Positions 5,939 through 12,413 of a DNA stretch of 12,413 nucleotides are shown in pieces (the first letter of the stretch is position 1; each line of letters starts with the position of its first letter). The DNA comes from Muribaculaceae bacterium (lineage in GTDB: Bacteria > Bacteroidota > Bacteroidia > Bacteroidales > Muribaculaceae), in the NCBI GenBank assembly GCA_009775365.1, contig VSPM01000074.1, positions 1-12,413 of the forward strand, in the 5' to 3' direction. A program made the position numbers and the translations under genes. The notes beneath the pieces were generated by a model. The model had not been told where the DNA came from, did no database searches, and saw only the letters and a program-made list of their open reading frames with translations.

Positions 5939-6868
5939 CTATTTCTTTTTGTGTTTGAGCTTGATGGTTTTCTTGGCGTTGCGCTTGGGATATTTGACCT
6001 TGATTGTTACTGGGGCGTCGTATCCCTCGGCCTCGATGCGGAGAGTAGCTTCTTTTAGAGGCTTGTCATCTTTGTCTTGGAGTGCCAAGTCATAATTCCA
6101 ATAAATTCGGCATGGATGTTTCTCATCAAAGTATTCCGGTGAAAGATGTTTGGAATCTTCCTCTCCGTCCTCATCAATACATACTCGCTCAATATAAAGA
6201 TTATCACGATCAATCACGTTTCCTTTTTCGTCAGTCACTTTAAGGTCGAGGTAATGATTTATCTCTCGCCTTACAACCGGAGCTTCTCCCAATATGATGA
6301 CCTTCATATCCATTGTCACATTGATTGGTTGTGCAATATCTGTCACGGTTGCTATTTTGGACTTGAAGCCAGCGTAAGACACCTTTATTGTATCGCCTTC
6401 TTGCGCATCTATTTCAAACTTTCCATCTATGTCGGTTGTCGTGCCTTTGCCGTTTGTCAGATTCAATACTGTTGCTCCAATCAATTCTTCAGATGCTATT
6501 GAATCGACTTTAGCCTCAAATTCATATCTGACAAAGCCCTTGACCTTTACGGAATCGACACTTGTCGCAGCTATATTGTCAGCAGGCGCGATTTTAATAT
6601 CTGTCGATGTTTGTGCCTCTGTGCTAATCGACATTAGCATGGCGAGGGATGCCGCCGAGATACCGGCGAGGGCTACGGCTTTTCCGGCGATGGAGCGGGA
6701 GCGGAGTTGCTGCTCCAAGTAGCGTACCTCGGCTTCGCATTTGGGGCATGTGCCGAGGCATTCGCCCTTATAGCGACATTCCGAAGTGACAAACTCAATG
6801 TCGTTAGCCTCGGCAATCTGCCGACGTATCTCCTTCAATATCTTGCAGGTCTGCTTTCCTCGTGCCAT
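5939..6868 (-). CDS. Cys-cluster/TM protein with periplasmic carboxypeptidase-regulatory-like domain
   Basis: From ATG 6868 the product is 309 residues. Residues 1-60 are cytosolic and start MARGKQTCKILKEIRRQIAE, with Cys at 8, 31, 37, 41 and 44 (C-x5-C-x3-C-x2-C, ending TCPKCEAEVRYLEQQL). This could bind a metal or Fe-S cluster. One span follows (about 61-82). Outside, VKGFVRYEFEAKVDSIASEE to about 185 has the CarboxypepD_reg-like signature (IGATVLNLTNGKGTTTDIDG, then GDTIKVSYAGFKS), a beta-sandwich common in Bacteroidetes cell-surface proteins. A last domain of unknown type contains HYLDLKVTDEKGNVIDRDN and ends in a very basic KRNAKKTIKLKHKKK tail. The N-terminal third is nearly identical to the upstream gene. 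ATG 6868 lies 2 bp after that gene's TGA; a TTG at 6874 is a less likely start. Confidence 0.8.
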   Translation of the reverse strand: MARGKQTCKILKEIRRQIAEANDIEFVTSECRYKGECLGTCPKCEAEVRYLEQQLRSRSIAGKAVALAGISAASLAMLMSISTEAQTSTDIKIAPADNIAATSVDSVKVKGFVRYEFEAKVDSIASEELIGATVLNLTNGKGTTTDIDGKFEIDAQEGDTIKVSYAGFKSKIATVTDIAQPINVTMDMKVIILGEAPVVRREINHYLDLKVTDEKGNVIDRDNLYIERVCIDEDGEEDSKHLSPEYFDEKHPCRIYWNYDLALQDKDDKPLKEATLRIEAEGYDAPVTIKVKYPKRNAKKTIKLKHKKK

Positions 6869-6870
6869 AG
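6653..6870 (-). repeat. 218-bp direct repeat, copy 2 (Cys-cluster module)
   Basis: This segment aligns without gaps to 7459-7676 at a fixed offset of 806 bp. I count about 18 differences, roughly 92% identity. It covers the start codon, the whole Cys-rich cytosolic module and the first part of the membrane span, and similarity stops abruptly at the end of the span. It marks a duplication or gene conversion limited to the N-terminal module. Confidence 0.85.
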
Positions 6871-7674
6871 TCAATTAGCAGGCAATTTGAAAATAATAGG
6901 GAGTGTCATATATGTGTTGACTTTCTTGCCATTGAGTGTCCCGGGCGTAAAATTGGGAAACAACCGCACTACACGCAACGCCTCACGGTCAAGAGCAGAA
7001 TCTTTACCTCTCACAATCTTCGGTTCACAAACACGTCCCAATGTATCTACATAGAACTGCACGACCACACGACCTTGAATGCCTTCTTTTAATTGTTCTT
7101 CGGGATATTCCAAGTGTTTACCTATAAAACGTAGCATTTCTGCGGAACCTCCGGGGAACTGCGGTGACTGTTCAACACATTTGTAAATTCCTTCTTCATC
7201 AGGATTTGCTGTCGGCTCCATAGGGATTTCGCCTTGAGTTACTATGACCTCCGTTTCGTTGCTGATCTCGCCTTCTTTAACACAGTTAATCTCAGGCGTC
7301 AAACATGAGATTGAATCTTCAAACAAGGGCATTTCGCCTTCTTCTGTATCTTCTATCTCTTCAATCATTTCGGGCGATTCAATAAATTCGCCAAGAAGAT
7401 CATCATTGGTCTGATTTTTTGTTGATGTGCCGCTGCACCCCGACATAAGAATCATTCCCGCCGAGATACCGGCGAGGGCTACGGCTTTTCCGGCGAGGGA
7501 ACGGGAGCGGAGCTGCTGCTCAAGGTAGCGCACCTCGGCTTCGCATTTGGGGCATGTGCCGAGACAGTCGCCCTTGTAGCGACACTCCGATGTGGCGAAC
7601 TCAATGCCGTTTGCCTCGGCTATCTGCCGACGAATCTCCTTCAATATCTTGCAGGTCTGTTTTCCTCGTGCCAT
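6871..7674 (-). CDS. Cys-cluster/TM protein with C-terminal TonB domain
   Basis: From ATG 7674, 4 bp after the radical SAM stop, the product is 267 residues. The N-terminal module carries the same Cys 8, 31, 37, 41 and 44 pattern as the downstream paralogue (ECRYKGDCLGTCPKC), then a span GKAVALAGISAGMILMSGCS. A long acidic, Pro/Glu-rich linker follows (ESPEMIEEIEDTEEGEMPLF and onward). It ends in a TonB C-terminal domain: SPQFPGGSAEMLRFIGKHLE, YPEEQLKEGIQGRVVVQFYV, then LDREALRVVRLFPNFTPG and a final MTLPIIFKL strand. TonB domains reach across the periplasm to the TonB box of outer-membrane receptors. The MSGC looks like a lipobox but is preceded by about 60 cytosolic residues, so lipidation is unlikely. 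Unlike standard TonB there is no short anchor start; the Cys module takes its place. Confidence 0.85.
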   Translation of the reverse strand: MARGKQTCKILKEIRRQIAEANGIEFATSECRYKGDCLGTCPKCEAEVRYLEQQLRSRSLAGKAVALAGISAGMILMSGCSGTSTKNQTNDDLLGEFIESPEMIEEIEDTEEGEMPLFEDSISCLTPEINCVKEGEISNETEVIVTQGEIPMEPTANPDEEGIYKCVEQSPQFPGGSAEMLRFIGKHLEYPEEQLKEGIQGRVVVQFYVDTLGRVCEPKIVRGKDSALDREALRVVRLFPNFTPGTLNGKKVNTYMTLPIIFKLPAN

Positions 7675-7676
7675 AG
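7459..7676 (-). repeat. 218-bp direct repeat, copy 1 (Cys-cluster module)
   Basis: This is the partner of 6653-6870 at about 92% identity, ungapped. The repeat begins at the start codon of the TonB-type gene and ends inside the membrane span. Most differences look like third-position or conservative changes, so both copies appear to be kept under selection. Confidence 0.85.
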
Positions 7677-7678
7677 TG

Positions 7679-8299
7679 TCAGTGTTTGCGGAGTTGGTAG
7701 GTGAATAAATCGAATCGGGTGAAGCCGAAGGTTTCAAGAGCCTTGCGGCTGTTCTCGCGGTCGGCGTCGGTGTTGTAGCCGGGTATCAGCGGTATTCGGA
7801 CTATGCAGTCATTTTGCCGTCCTGCGTCGGCTATCAAGCGGAGATTTTCGAGAACAAGAGCGTTGCTCTGCCCCGTGTAGTCGCGGTAAATGTTGGGGTT
7901 CGTGTCCTTGATGTCGATAATCAGGGTGTTGACCACCGGGAGCAATGCCTCGATGTTGGCAACCGGCACATTGAGCGACGTTTCAAGATTGAGCCGCCAC
8001 TCCGGTCCACACAACCCACGGAACTCGCGGATAAACTGCGGGCGCAGGCAAGGCTCTCCGCCGCCAAATGTCACGCCGCCATTGGTAGCGAGAAAATAAA
8101 GCTCGTCAATGCGGGTCTCGGCATAGAGCTGTTCCGGAGAATACTCGCGAAAACGTCCGCCGTCGCCTAACGACTGCGGGTTAAGACAATATCGGCAACT
8201 AAGCGGACAGCCGTGAAAAGCCACAAGCGTAGTGACACCATCACCATCGGTAGAAAGGCGATGCCGTGCGATACCTATTATCTTAGCCCGTTGCCTCAT
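7679..8299 (-). CDS. Radical SAM protein, PflA/NrdG-like activase type
   Basis: The product is 206 residues. The 4Fe-4S motif is CPLSCRYC (Cys31, 35, 38), placed as in glycyl-radical activases, after a region IGIARHRLSTDGDGVTTLVA that resembles the H-R-x-S-T-x-D-G-x-G of that group. The SAM-binding motif GGGEP is at 79-83. Later strands include NTLIIDIKDTNPNIYRDYTG and IVRIPLIPGYN, again as in pyruvate formate-lyase activating enzymes. No extra ferredoxin-type cluster domain is present, so it is a minimal form. The enzyme should cleave S-adenosylmethionine to a 5'-deoxyadenosyl radical. No glycyl-radical enzyme is encoded in this window. It is the first gene of the P1 operon and lies 4 bp from the TonB-type gene, which suggests it acts on or with the Cys-cluster proteins. 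That link is inference. Confidence 0.85.
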   Translation of the reverse strand: MRQRAKIIGIARHRLSTDGDGVTTLVAFHGCPLSCRYCLNPQSLGDGGRFREYSPEQLYAETRIDELYFLATNGGVTFGGGEPCLRPQFIREFRGLCGPEWRLNLETSLNVPVANIEALLPVVNTLIIDIKDTNPNIYRDYTGQSNALVLENLRLIADAGRQNDCIVRIPLIPGYNTDADRENSRKALETFGFTRFDLFTYQLRKH

Positions 8300-8322
8300 A
8301 AAGGGTCTAATGTATTTAATAT

Positions 8323-8364
8323 CGCAAATTTAGCGAAAATAATCGACATTTGATGTGACAAATG
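8323..8364 (-). promoter_or_regulatory. Promoter P1 of the radical SAM operon
   Basis: TAAATTTG (8332-8325, - strand) is an exact Bacteroidetes -7 box, about 25 bp before the radical SAM ATG. The 42 bp 8323-8364 match 4043-4084 with two differences. The CRP/FNR-like palindrome of P2 is half lost here: TGTGACAAATG is kept, but the second arm reads ACCCA. If a regulator uses the site, P1 should respond less than P2. Confidence 0.6.
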
Positions 8365-8795
8365 ACCCATAAGAATGGGAAAAACAGCGGAAAATCAGCT
8401 TAGAGCATAATTTTTCTTAGTTTTTCACATGTTGGAGTGGGGTATGGTGTTATTGCATGTCTTGCCATACTGAATATTAGATCCGTGGGGGAATGGACTG
8501 TTACTTTCCGATTGGATCTGTTGGCTTTAGCGCCCGTTGATTTTTCGTTACAAAGTTACGGCGGGCGGTGCCGACGGCAAGCGACCGCCTCCGGCTTGGC
8601 GGCATGAAAAAATCCGGCAGCCTTCCGCGATTTGTGCCAAATCGGGTATTCCCGATTTTCTCACTTGCCACACTTGCCTTACGCCCCCTGTGCCCGTCGT
8701 CTTGAATGGTATCGAAAAAATTTCCCGGACGCGAGAAGCCAAAAGGCTTCAAACAAAAGGGAGAAAGAATTAGAAACTCAAACATTTCAAGAACT
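8365..8795 (+). other. Intergenic region: P1 upstream DNA, then conjugative-element leader with a hairpin
   Basis: No gene is credible here. The first part (to about 8470) is AT-rich DNA upstream of P1. From about 8540 the sequence becomes GC-rich and resembles, as far as I recall it, the leader found before small ORFs in CTnDOT-type elements, with a G/C-rich stretch around GGCGGT...ACCGCC and a purine-rich AAAAGGGAGAAAGAATTAG just before the ORF at 8796. A perfect hairpin AAATCGGG-TATT-CCCGATTT lies at 8639-8658 and is followed by a short T/C run, so it may be a leader structure or weak terminator. Frames are open across this part on both strands, but they have no family resemblance and no conserved start. 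Confidence 0.45.
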
Positions 8796-9284
8796 ATGCA
8801 CAGCTTGATTTTTCAAATATCCAACTGCCCGATAGCCGAGGACAACTATATCGGCATCGACCATGTGGAAGCAGGGGAAATGGCATCAATCGACTATTGC
8901 GATGAAGTCGAGCAGTCTGAACGCAAGAGCGTTATCGACAATCTCGTAAACCGCACCCTCCCTGCAAGTATGTTCACAATCAATCCCGACGGAGAGTCGC
9001 TGACCTATGGTGGTGGCTTTACGAAATGGTGTCGGCAGTATGTGCGCTCCCTGCATGACAAGGCTATGGCAATCAACGAGGCAAACGTATTCAAGTATAT
9101 CGGTGCGGCTTTTCAGTTGCAAAAGGCTATTGTCAATCCTCTCGCCACTGACATTCTCTTTGTCACTGACCTCACCGAAGGAATGGGAACAGCCGAGCGG
9201 TCGCGACAACTTATGCGCATAATAGGAGAGCTTCAAATCGGTGCAAAACTCTATATCGGGGCAATCCTTAACTATCACGGCTGA
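8796..9284 (+). CDS. Conserved conjugative-element protein of unknown function
   Basis: From ATG 8796 the product is 162 residues, starting MHSLIFQISNCPIAEDNYIG and ending AKLYIGAILNYHG. The pattern (an opening F-Q-I-S-x-x-P, a middle ERKSVIDNLVNRTLPASMF, an F-Q-L-Q-K-A helix and a closing L-Y-I-G-x-I-x-x-Y-H) is what I remember for a small cytosolic protein found repeatedly in Bacteroidales conjugative transposons; its function is unknown. I rejected the longer reading from 8706 because its 30 extra residues come from the leader and are low in coding character. The gene is on the same strand as rteB and is followed after 11 bp by the truncated partner ORF. It looks intact. Confidence 0.7.
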   Translation: MHSLIFQISNCPIAEDNYIGIDHVEAGEMASIDYCDEVEQSERKSVIDNLVNRTLPASMFTINPDGESLTYGGGFTKWCRQYVRSLHDKAMAINEANVFKYIGAAFQLQKAIVNPLATDILFVTDLTEGMGTAERSRQLMRIIGELQIGAKLYIGAILNYHG

Positions 9285-9295
9285 TACATACGACT

Positions 9296-9397
9296 ATGAA
9301 ATTTACTGCCGAAAAAATCCCGACATGGGCGTTATGCTATCTCATTAACGGAGACGCAAGCGGTCTCGGAAATATTCAATTGTGCCGAACATCATAG
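9296..9397 (+). pseudogene. Truncated small conjugative-element ORF (MKFTAEKIPTWAL type)
   Basis: ATG 9296 opens a frame beginning MKFTAEKIPTWALCYLINGD. This start is typical of a short (about 75-85 residue) protein that follows the upstream gene in Bacteroidales conjugative elements, where it normally continues A-S-G-L-T-x-E-E. Here the match ends after ASGL (codon ending 9367) and ten unrelated codons lead to a stop at 9395-9397. The break coincides with the point where the oppositely oriented lipoprotein gene loses its own C-terminus. Confidence 0.65.
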
Positions 9398-9641
9398 GTT
9401 CCCATGCTCCATCCAAAGAATACTTTACCTGCATACACTCTATTGGATTCTCATGGTTATCATCCCCCCAGACATAGGTTTCTGTGGTTTCAGCGGAAAC
9501 CCACATGCGTATTAGCTCAGACCTATCCTTAGGTTCGTCTTCGCTACAAGCTGACATGATAAAACATGCAACCATAAAAATTATTATCAATAACTTGTTA
9601 ATATCCTTCTGGTTATTATTGTTAAATGAAATTTCTCTCAT
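9345..9641 (-). CDS. Lipoprotein with DUF4377-like domain, C-terminally truncated
   Basis: The 98-residue ORF has a hydrophobic signal region (LLIIIFMVACFIMSAC) with lipobox Cys32, followed by SEDEP. Acidic residues right after the cysteine are typical of surface-exported Bacteroidetes lipoproteins. The mature part, WVSAETTETYVWGDDNHE then MQVKYSLDGAWEPMMFGTIE, resembles the start of DUF4377-type domains. Such domains usually continue G-F-x-Y-E-x-G-Y-E-Y and finish with an N-P-P-A-D-G-S segment. Here it breaks after IEYF and ends RDRLRLR, encoded by the antisense of the conjugative-element ORF. The fold cannot be complete. It lies 10 bp after the TonB-dependent barrel gene, so it was the last gene of that operon. 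Confidence 0.65.
   Translation of the reverse strand: MREISFNNNNQKDINKLLIIIFMVACFIMSACSEDEPKDRSELIRMWVSAETTETYVWGDDNHENPIECMQVKYSLDGAWEPMMFGTIEYFRDRLRLR
9366..9371. other. Recombination scar: conjugative-element ORF joined to lipoprotein gene
   Basis: Two converging genes are cut at the same place: the + strand element ORF loses similarity after 9367, and the - strand lipoprotein loses similarity beyond 9369-9371. Each ends in a few residues encoded by the other's antisense strand. This is the edge of the element fragment. No target-site duplication or terminal repeat is evident around it. Confidence 0.65.
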
Positions 9642-9651
9642 ATCAGCACTG

Positions 9652-11748
9652 CTATTTCATTATAGCCGAAGATGCCCCGGATTGTTCGCCAACCTCATTT
9701 CCACGTTGTACTTTCTTGCCGTAACCGAATGTATAGGTCACCGAAATGTTCAAGCGACGATGAAAGCTGTTTCCATCGACAAATCGTGTTTCTGAATATA
9801 ACGGAGTTGATAATGTATTGGTGGCACATAGCCAGTCATTGCGAAATATATTCATTGCGCTGACACGTATATTCCAGTTTGAACGACTCCATCCTGCGAG
9901 AATCTGATAGAAGTCACGATCTTTATAGACTACACCACGATTGCCTTGAACCATAAGATTTCTTGTTTGATATGAAGCCTGAAAATAGAAATTCCCAAGA
10001 TAATATGTCGCAGAAGCGTTACAAGTAAATGGAGTACGTGTTATGTCGAACAATCCGGTCATGCGATAGAATGACACAGACGGAGAGGCCGCAAGCTGTA
10101 GATTGCCGTTAAACAACTTGTAATTGAATGATATGCCGATTTGAGTACGGTTATAGTCACCGTCAGTTTCAAAACCTCGTAGCAATGCTGTTCCGTTATT
10201 GTATGGCTTGTAAACAGGTACATACAGATTGTATTCTCCGAAGTATTGGGCAAAAACCGAAGCTGAAAATTTATTAGACGGCATCCAGTTATAGGACAAA
10301 TTTAATGTAATCTGTCGTGACAGTCCAAGATCCGGATTTCCTGTATAATACAACAGTTCGTTTTGCTGAAGAATATTGGGCGTTTTTTCACTTGCACCGG
10401 GATAGTTTGCCCCGAAGTGAAAATATGCTCTGAAAGAATGCTTTTGGGATGGAGAAAATCCGGCTGACAGATTTATGAGCGGATATACCTCGGAAATGGA
10501 CTGGTCGTTGATCCTGTTTCTCTCCCATTGTAGTGCGACATCTGTACTCACATTCCATCTGTTATTGGTAAAATTGTAACCGAGTGCAGCTCCGGCATAA
10601 GTATCTGAAAAATCATTGTCGTATGGTGAAGTACCAAAATAGCTTACATCATTTGATGTCGAGCCAAACCATGCCCGTAAAAAGGCATTTTGCCGGCCGG
10701 TGATTGCCTTGTATAGAGTAGCACTTCCTCTTAATTGCCAGACGTTTTCCTCGGATTCATTCATAATACCATCATTATCAGCAGAGGTTTTATAACGATA
10801 TGAATAATCCGTATGTCCGTAATTTATTCCCGGAGATATGCTTAGATGAAAATTACGCGGCAAAATGAAATAGTAATTACCTGACCATACAAGATAACGA
10901 CTCGTATAAGGCTCGCTCCGTTCATATGAATACTTACCGAACTGTTCAGGTTCATACGACAAATTACCTGCGGTTTCGGCTATCGGTGACTGGTCAAAAT
11001 TAAAACCGATTGTATTTGCAATCTGCACTTTATCGGAATCATAGATAGCCCTGAATGTTACAGGGTACTGATTATACTTGAAGTGAGAATAATCGAATAT
11101 TTCGTTACGTGTTATATGATAAGGTTCTCCAACGTTGTTTTCAAGAGTATAGTCTCCTATGATTGACGTTCCGGAGTGTTTTACGTCATGGTTGAACGCG
11201 CCGGCATATAAATCGTAAGTCATTCTTTTGTATGCGAATTTGGAATATACAGAGGCTCTGCTTGATAGCTTTCCGGCAAGGAAATTTTCGCTTACTGTCG
11301 CTTTAGTATAGCCTCCATATTCATATTTCTGCATAATAAAGTTGATAACATGCTCGTTGCCTTGAAATCGTGGGTCGGTTGGAAAATCAAGATACTCCAC
11401 ACGGCGCACATCAGCAGTTCGGATACCTTCTATTTCTTCTGCCGATGCGGGTATATAGTTTATATAGACTGCAACATTCTGTCCGCTTGAGGTTGTAACA
11501 GCATTGTCCACAAGATTGATATTGATTTGTGGAATCGCAAGCTGACGCAGAAGATCAATCGCATTTTGTGCAGATGATTTTTGCTTTCCATTTGGAATAT
11601 ATGTTGAAGTAGATGCTCCGGTCCGTTGCATCTGTGCTTCAACAATGACCTCGTTAAGCTCTTTTGCTTCTATTGAGTCTTTTTTTTCAGTTTGACCAAA
11701 TGCAAATATGGATGAAGCCAAAGCTATGAAAAAGATTGTTCCTCTCAT
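9652..11748 (-). CDS. TonB-dependent receptor-like outer membrane beta-barrel
   Basis: From ATG 11748 the product is 698 residues. MRGTIFFIALASSIFAFGQ is a signal peptide. A short segment with ELNEVIVEAQ, as at the start of TonB-dependent receptor plugs, follows. The plug region includes AIDLLRQLAIPQININLVDN, VAVYINYIPASAEEIEGIRT and VRRVEYLDFPTDPRFQGNEH (about residues 40-140). The rest is a barrel rich in alternating aromatic strands, closing with LNISVTYTFGYGKKVQRGNE. The N-terminal carboxypeptidase-regulatory domain seen in many Bacteroidetes relatives is absent. The longer reading from 11772 adds only eight residues before the signal peptide. The substrate is unknown. Lipoprotein genes on both sides suggest a surface uptake or adhesion complex, energised by a TonB such as the one encoded in the P1 operon, though that pairing is speculative. 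Confidence 0.85.
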   Translation of the reverse strand: MRGTIFFIALASSIFAFGQTEKKDSIEAKELNEVIVEAQMQRTGASTSTYIPNGKQKSSAQNAIDLLRQLAIPQININLVDNAVTTSSGQNVAVYINYIPASAEEIEGIRTADVRRVEYLDFPTDPRFQGNEHVINFIMQKYEYGGYTKATVSENFLAGKLSSRASVYSKFAYKRMTYDLYAGAFNHDVKHSGTSIIGDYTLENNVGEPYHITRNEIFDYSHFKYNQYPVTFRAIYDSDKVQIANTIGFNFDQSPIAETAGNLSYEPEQFGKYSYERSEPYTSRYLVWSGNYYFILPRNFHLSISPGINYGHTDYSYRYKTSADNDGIMNESEENVWQLRGSATLYKAITGRQNAFLRAWFGSTSNDVSYFGTSPYDNDFSDTYAGAALGYNFTNNRWNVSTDVALQWERNRINDQSISEVYPLINLSAGFSPSQKHSFRAYFHFGANYPGASEKTPNILQQNELLYYTGNPDLGLSRQITLNLSYNWMPSNKFSASVFAQYFGEYNLYVPVYKPYNNGTALLRGFETDGDYNRTQIGISFNYKLFNGNLQLAASPSVSFYRMTGLFDITRTPFTCNASATYYLGNFYFQASYQTRNLMVQGNRGVVYKDRDFYQILAGWSRSNWNIRVSAMNIFRNDWLCATNTLSTPLYSETRFVDGNSFHRRLNISVTYTFGYGKKVQRGNEVGEQSGASSAIMK

Positions 11749-11859
11749 TGTAGAATATGTAATCATATACATATTACCAAATTATTGGTGTTGGTTTGAA
11801 ACAGACTGCACACTTTTTGTGCGCATTTGAGGAAAACGGATTTAAGACCTGCTCTTTAT

Positions 11860-12303
11860 TCATTGTGCTACAAATTTCCAGAACACTTCGTCGCCGTTAG
11901 GATGCAACACAGGATCTTGATATGAATTATATACCCACAAATCTTTAGCTGTCAGTTTGTCAATCAACCAGAAACGCTCGGATTTGTCAATGTATATCAC
12001 AGCAAAATTATCAGTGGTAAAAGTCCAACGAAAATAAACAGGTTCTCCGTTGATACTTCCATCTTCCCATTTTACCCACTTGTATGAGCCGGTACCATTA
12101 GCATTGAATTTATATACCCAACCTTCTTTCTGAAATTCATTCGGTTCAAAGTTAGGCGTATGCTCATAGGTCTGTTTCCACTCTACGCCGGTAAGGAGAT
12201 TTATTATCTCTTTTTGGTCGGTGTCATAATAACCTGTGCGTTCTTCACACGAAGCAAGAAACACACAGGCTAATATACTTATAAGAATCTGTATTTGTTT
12301 CAT
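11860..12303 (-). CDS. Small lipoprotein, unknown (lipocalin-like size)
   Basis: The product is 147 residues. MKQIQILISILACVFLASCE is a lipoprotein signal with Cys19, followed by acidic EER, which favours surface display. The mature domain has strand-like stretches with Trp and Tyr: LTGVEWKQTYEHTPNFEPNE, GWVYKFNANGTGSYKWVKWE, VYFRWTFTTDNFAVIYID and ERFWLIDKLTAKDLWVY. The G-x-W start with later F-N-x-N-G-T-G recalls the lipocalin-like lipoproteins common in Bacteroides, but I cannot assign a family firmly. Its ATG overlaps the stop of the upstream partial gene as ATGA. The barrel gene starts 111 bp downstream; in that gap I see only a small hairpin (GCGCAC-AAAAA-GTGTGC around 11808-11824). Confidence 0.75.
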   Translation of the reverse strand: MKQIQILISILACVFLASCEERTGYYDTDQKEIINLLTGVEWKQTYEHTPNFEPNEFQKEGWVYKFNANGTGSYKWVKWEDGSINGEPVYFRWTFTTDNFAVIYIDKSERFWLIDKLTAKDLWVYNSYQDPVLHPNGDEVFWKFVAQ

Positions 12304-12413
12304 TCGGATATTCCAACTGTTACAGTGCCGTTTCCAGTTAGGGACTTGCCCTGAATGTTAAGATATTCACCATCAGCCTCCGGCAATTCCATAGAATAAT
12401 TGTATGGCAGTGT
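12300..12413 (-). CDS. C-terminal end of an unknown protein (5' end outside window)
   Basis: The frame is open from the window edge to a TGA at 12302-12300 and gives 37 residues, beginning TLPYNYSMELPEADGEYLNI and ending GNGTVTVGISE. Beta-rich, Gly/Thr-rich sequence like this suggests an exported or surface protein, possibly another lipoprotein of the same operon. The 4-bp ATGA overlap with the next gene is the main evidence that it is real. No family can be given from so short a piece. Confidence 0.6.
   Translation of the reverse strand, partial: TLPYNYSMELPEADGEYLNIQGKSLTGNGTVTVGISE

Noticed and set aside
6146..6502. 118-codon + strand frame opposite the carboxypeptidase-regulatory-like protein
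   Set aside because: It is a shadow frame with no start context or family resemblance.
7390..7460. MSGC in the TonB-type protein read as a lipobox
   Set aside because: About 60 charged cytosolic residues precede the hydrophobic stretch, and the paralogue has no cysteine there, so a lipoprotein signal is unlikely.
7814..8170. 118-codon + strand frame opposite the radical SAM gene
   Set aside because: It is antisense to a well-supported enzyme with catalytic motifs; the frame is open because of GC-rich codon use.
8501..8785. Open frame on the - strand across the conjugative-element leader (94 codons), and overlapping + strand frames
   Set aside because: High GC lowers stop frequency here. 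The product is basic, low in hydrophobic core and matches no family, and several frames are open at once.
11806..11826. GCGCAC-AAAAA-GTGTGC inverted repeat as a terminator between lipoprotein and barrel genes
   Set aside because: The stem is short and has a G-T pair, and no T run follows it in the - strand direction. It is not enough for a terminator call.
1..12413. CRISPR array, tRNA, rRNA, intact insertion sequence, integrase or attachment site
   Set aside because: I looked for regular spaced repeats, tRNA-like cloverleaves, terminal inverted repeats with a transposase and tyrosine recombinase motifs, and saw none.

Overview
The window looks like accessory DNA from a member of the Bacteroidales. 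The evidence is an RteB-type regulator of the CTnDOT family of conjugative elements, small ORFs typical of those elements, a SusC-like TonB-dependent barrel next to lipoproteins with acidic residues after the lipobox cysteine, and promoters with the Bacteroidetes -7 box TAnnTTTG. I cannot name the species from sequence alone.

Layout. (a) Positions 1-1610, + strand: the end of a MATE efflux pump, a Vat/CatB-type hexapeptide acetyltransferase that overlaps it by 4 bp, and an rteB-like gene cut off just after its Walker A region. (b) About 1642-2049, - strand: a decayed winged-helix C-terminus of the AlbA_2 (Schlafen-like) type, with an in-frame stop. (c) 2118-3934, - strand: four overlapping small genes (pseudopilin-like single-span protein, MORN/YwqK-like, DUF2750-like, STM3941-like two-span membrane protein) behind promoter P2. 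(d) 4112-8299, - strand: a six-gene operon behind promoter P1. It encodes a radical SAM activase, two paralogues with nearly identical Cys-rich cytosolic N-termini plus one membrane span (one ends in a TonB domain, the other in carboxypeptidase-regulatory-like and unknown domains), a 58-residue two-span miniprotein, and two larger membrane proteins. P1 and P2 share a 42-bp box, and P2 carries a perfect CRP/FNR-type palindrome. (e) About 8470-9367, + strand: another conjugative-element fragment, with a conserved leader, one intact ORF and one truncated ORF. (f) 9345-12413, - strand: an outer-membrane operon of a TonB-dependent barrel and lipoproteins, whose last gene is cut at the same point where fragment (e) ends.

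The window therefore reads as a mosaic: fragments of a CTnDOT-like element, with cargo operons between them and at least two recombination scars. The most interesting part is the P1 operon. It co-transcribes a radical SAM enzyme with membrane proteins that all carry the same C-x5-C-x3-C-x2-C cytosolic module but display different periplasmic domains. I do not know a described function for this combination.
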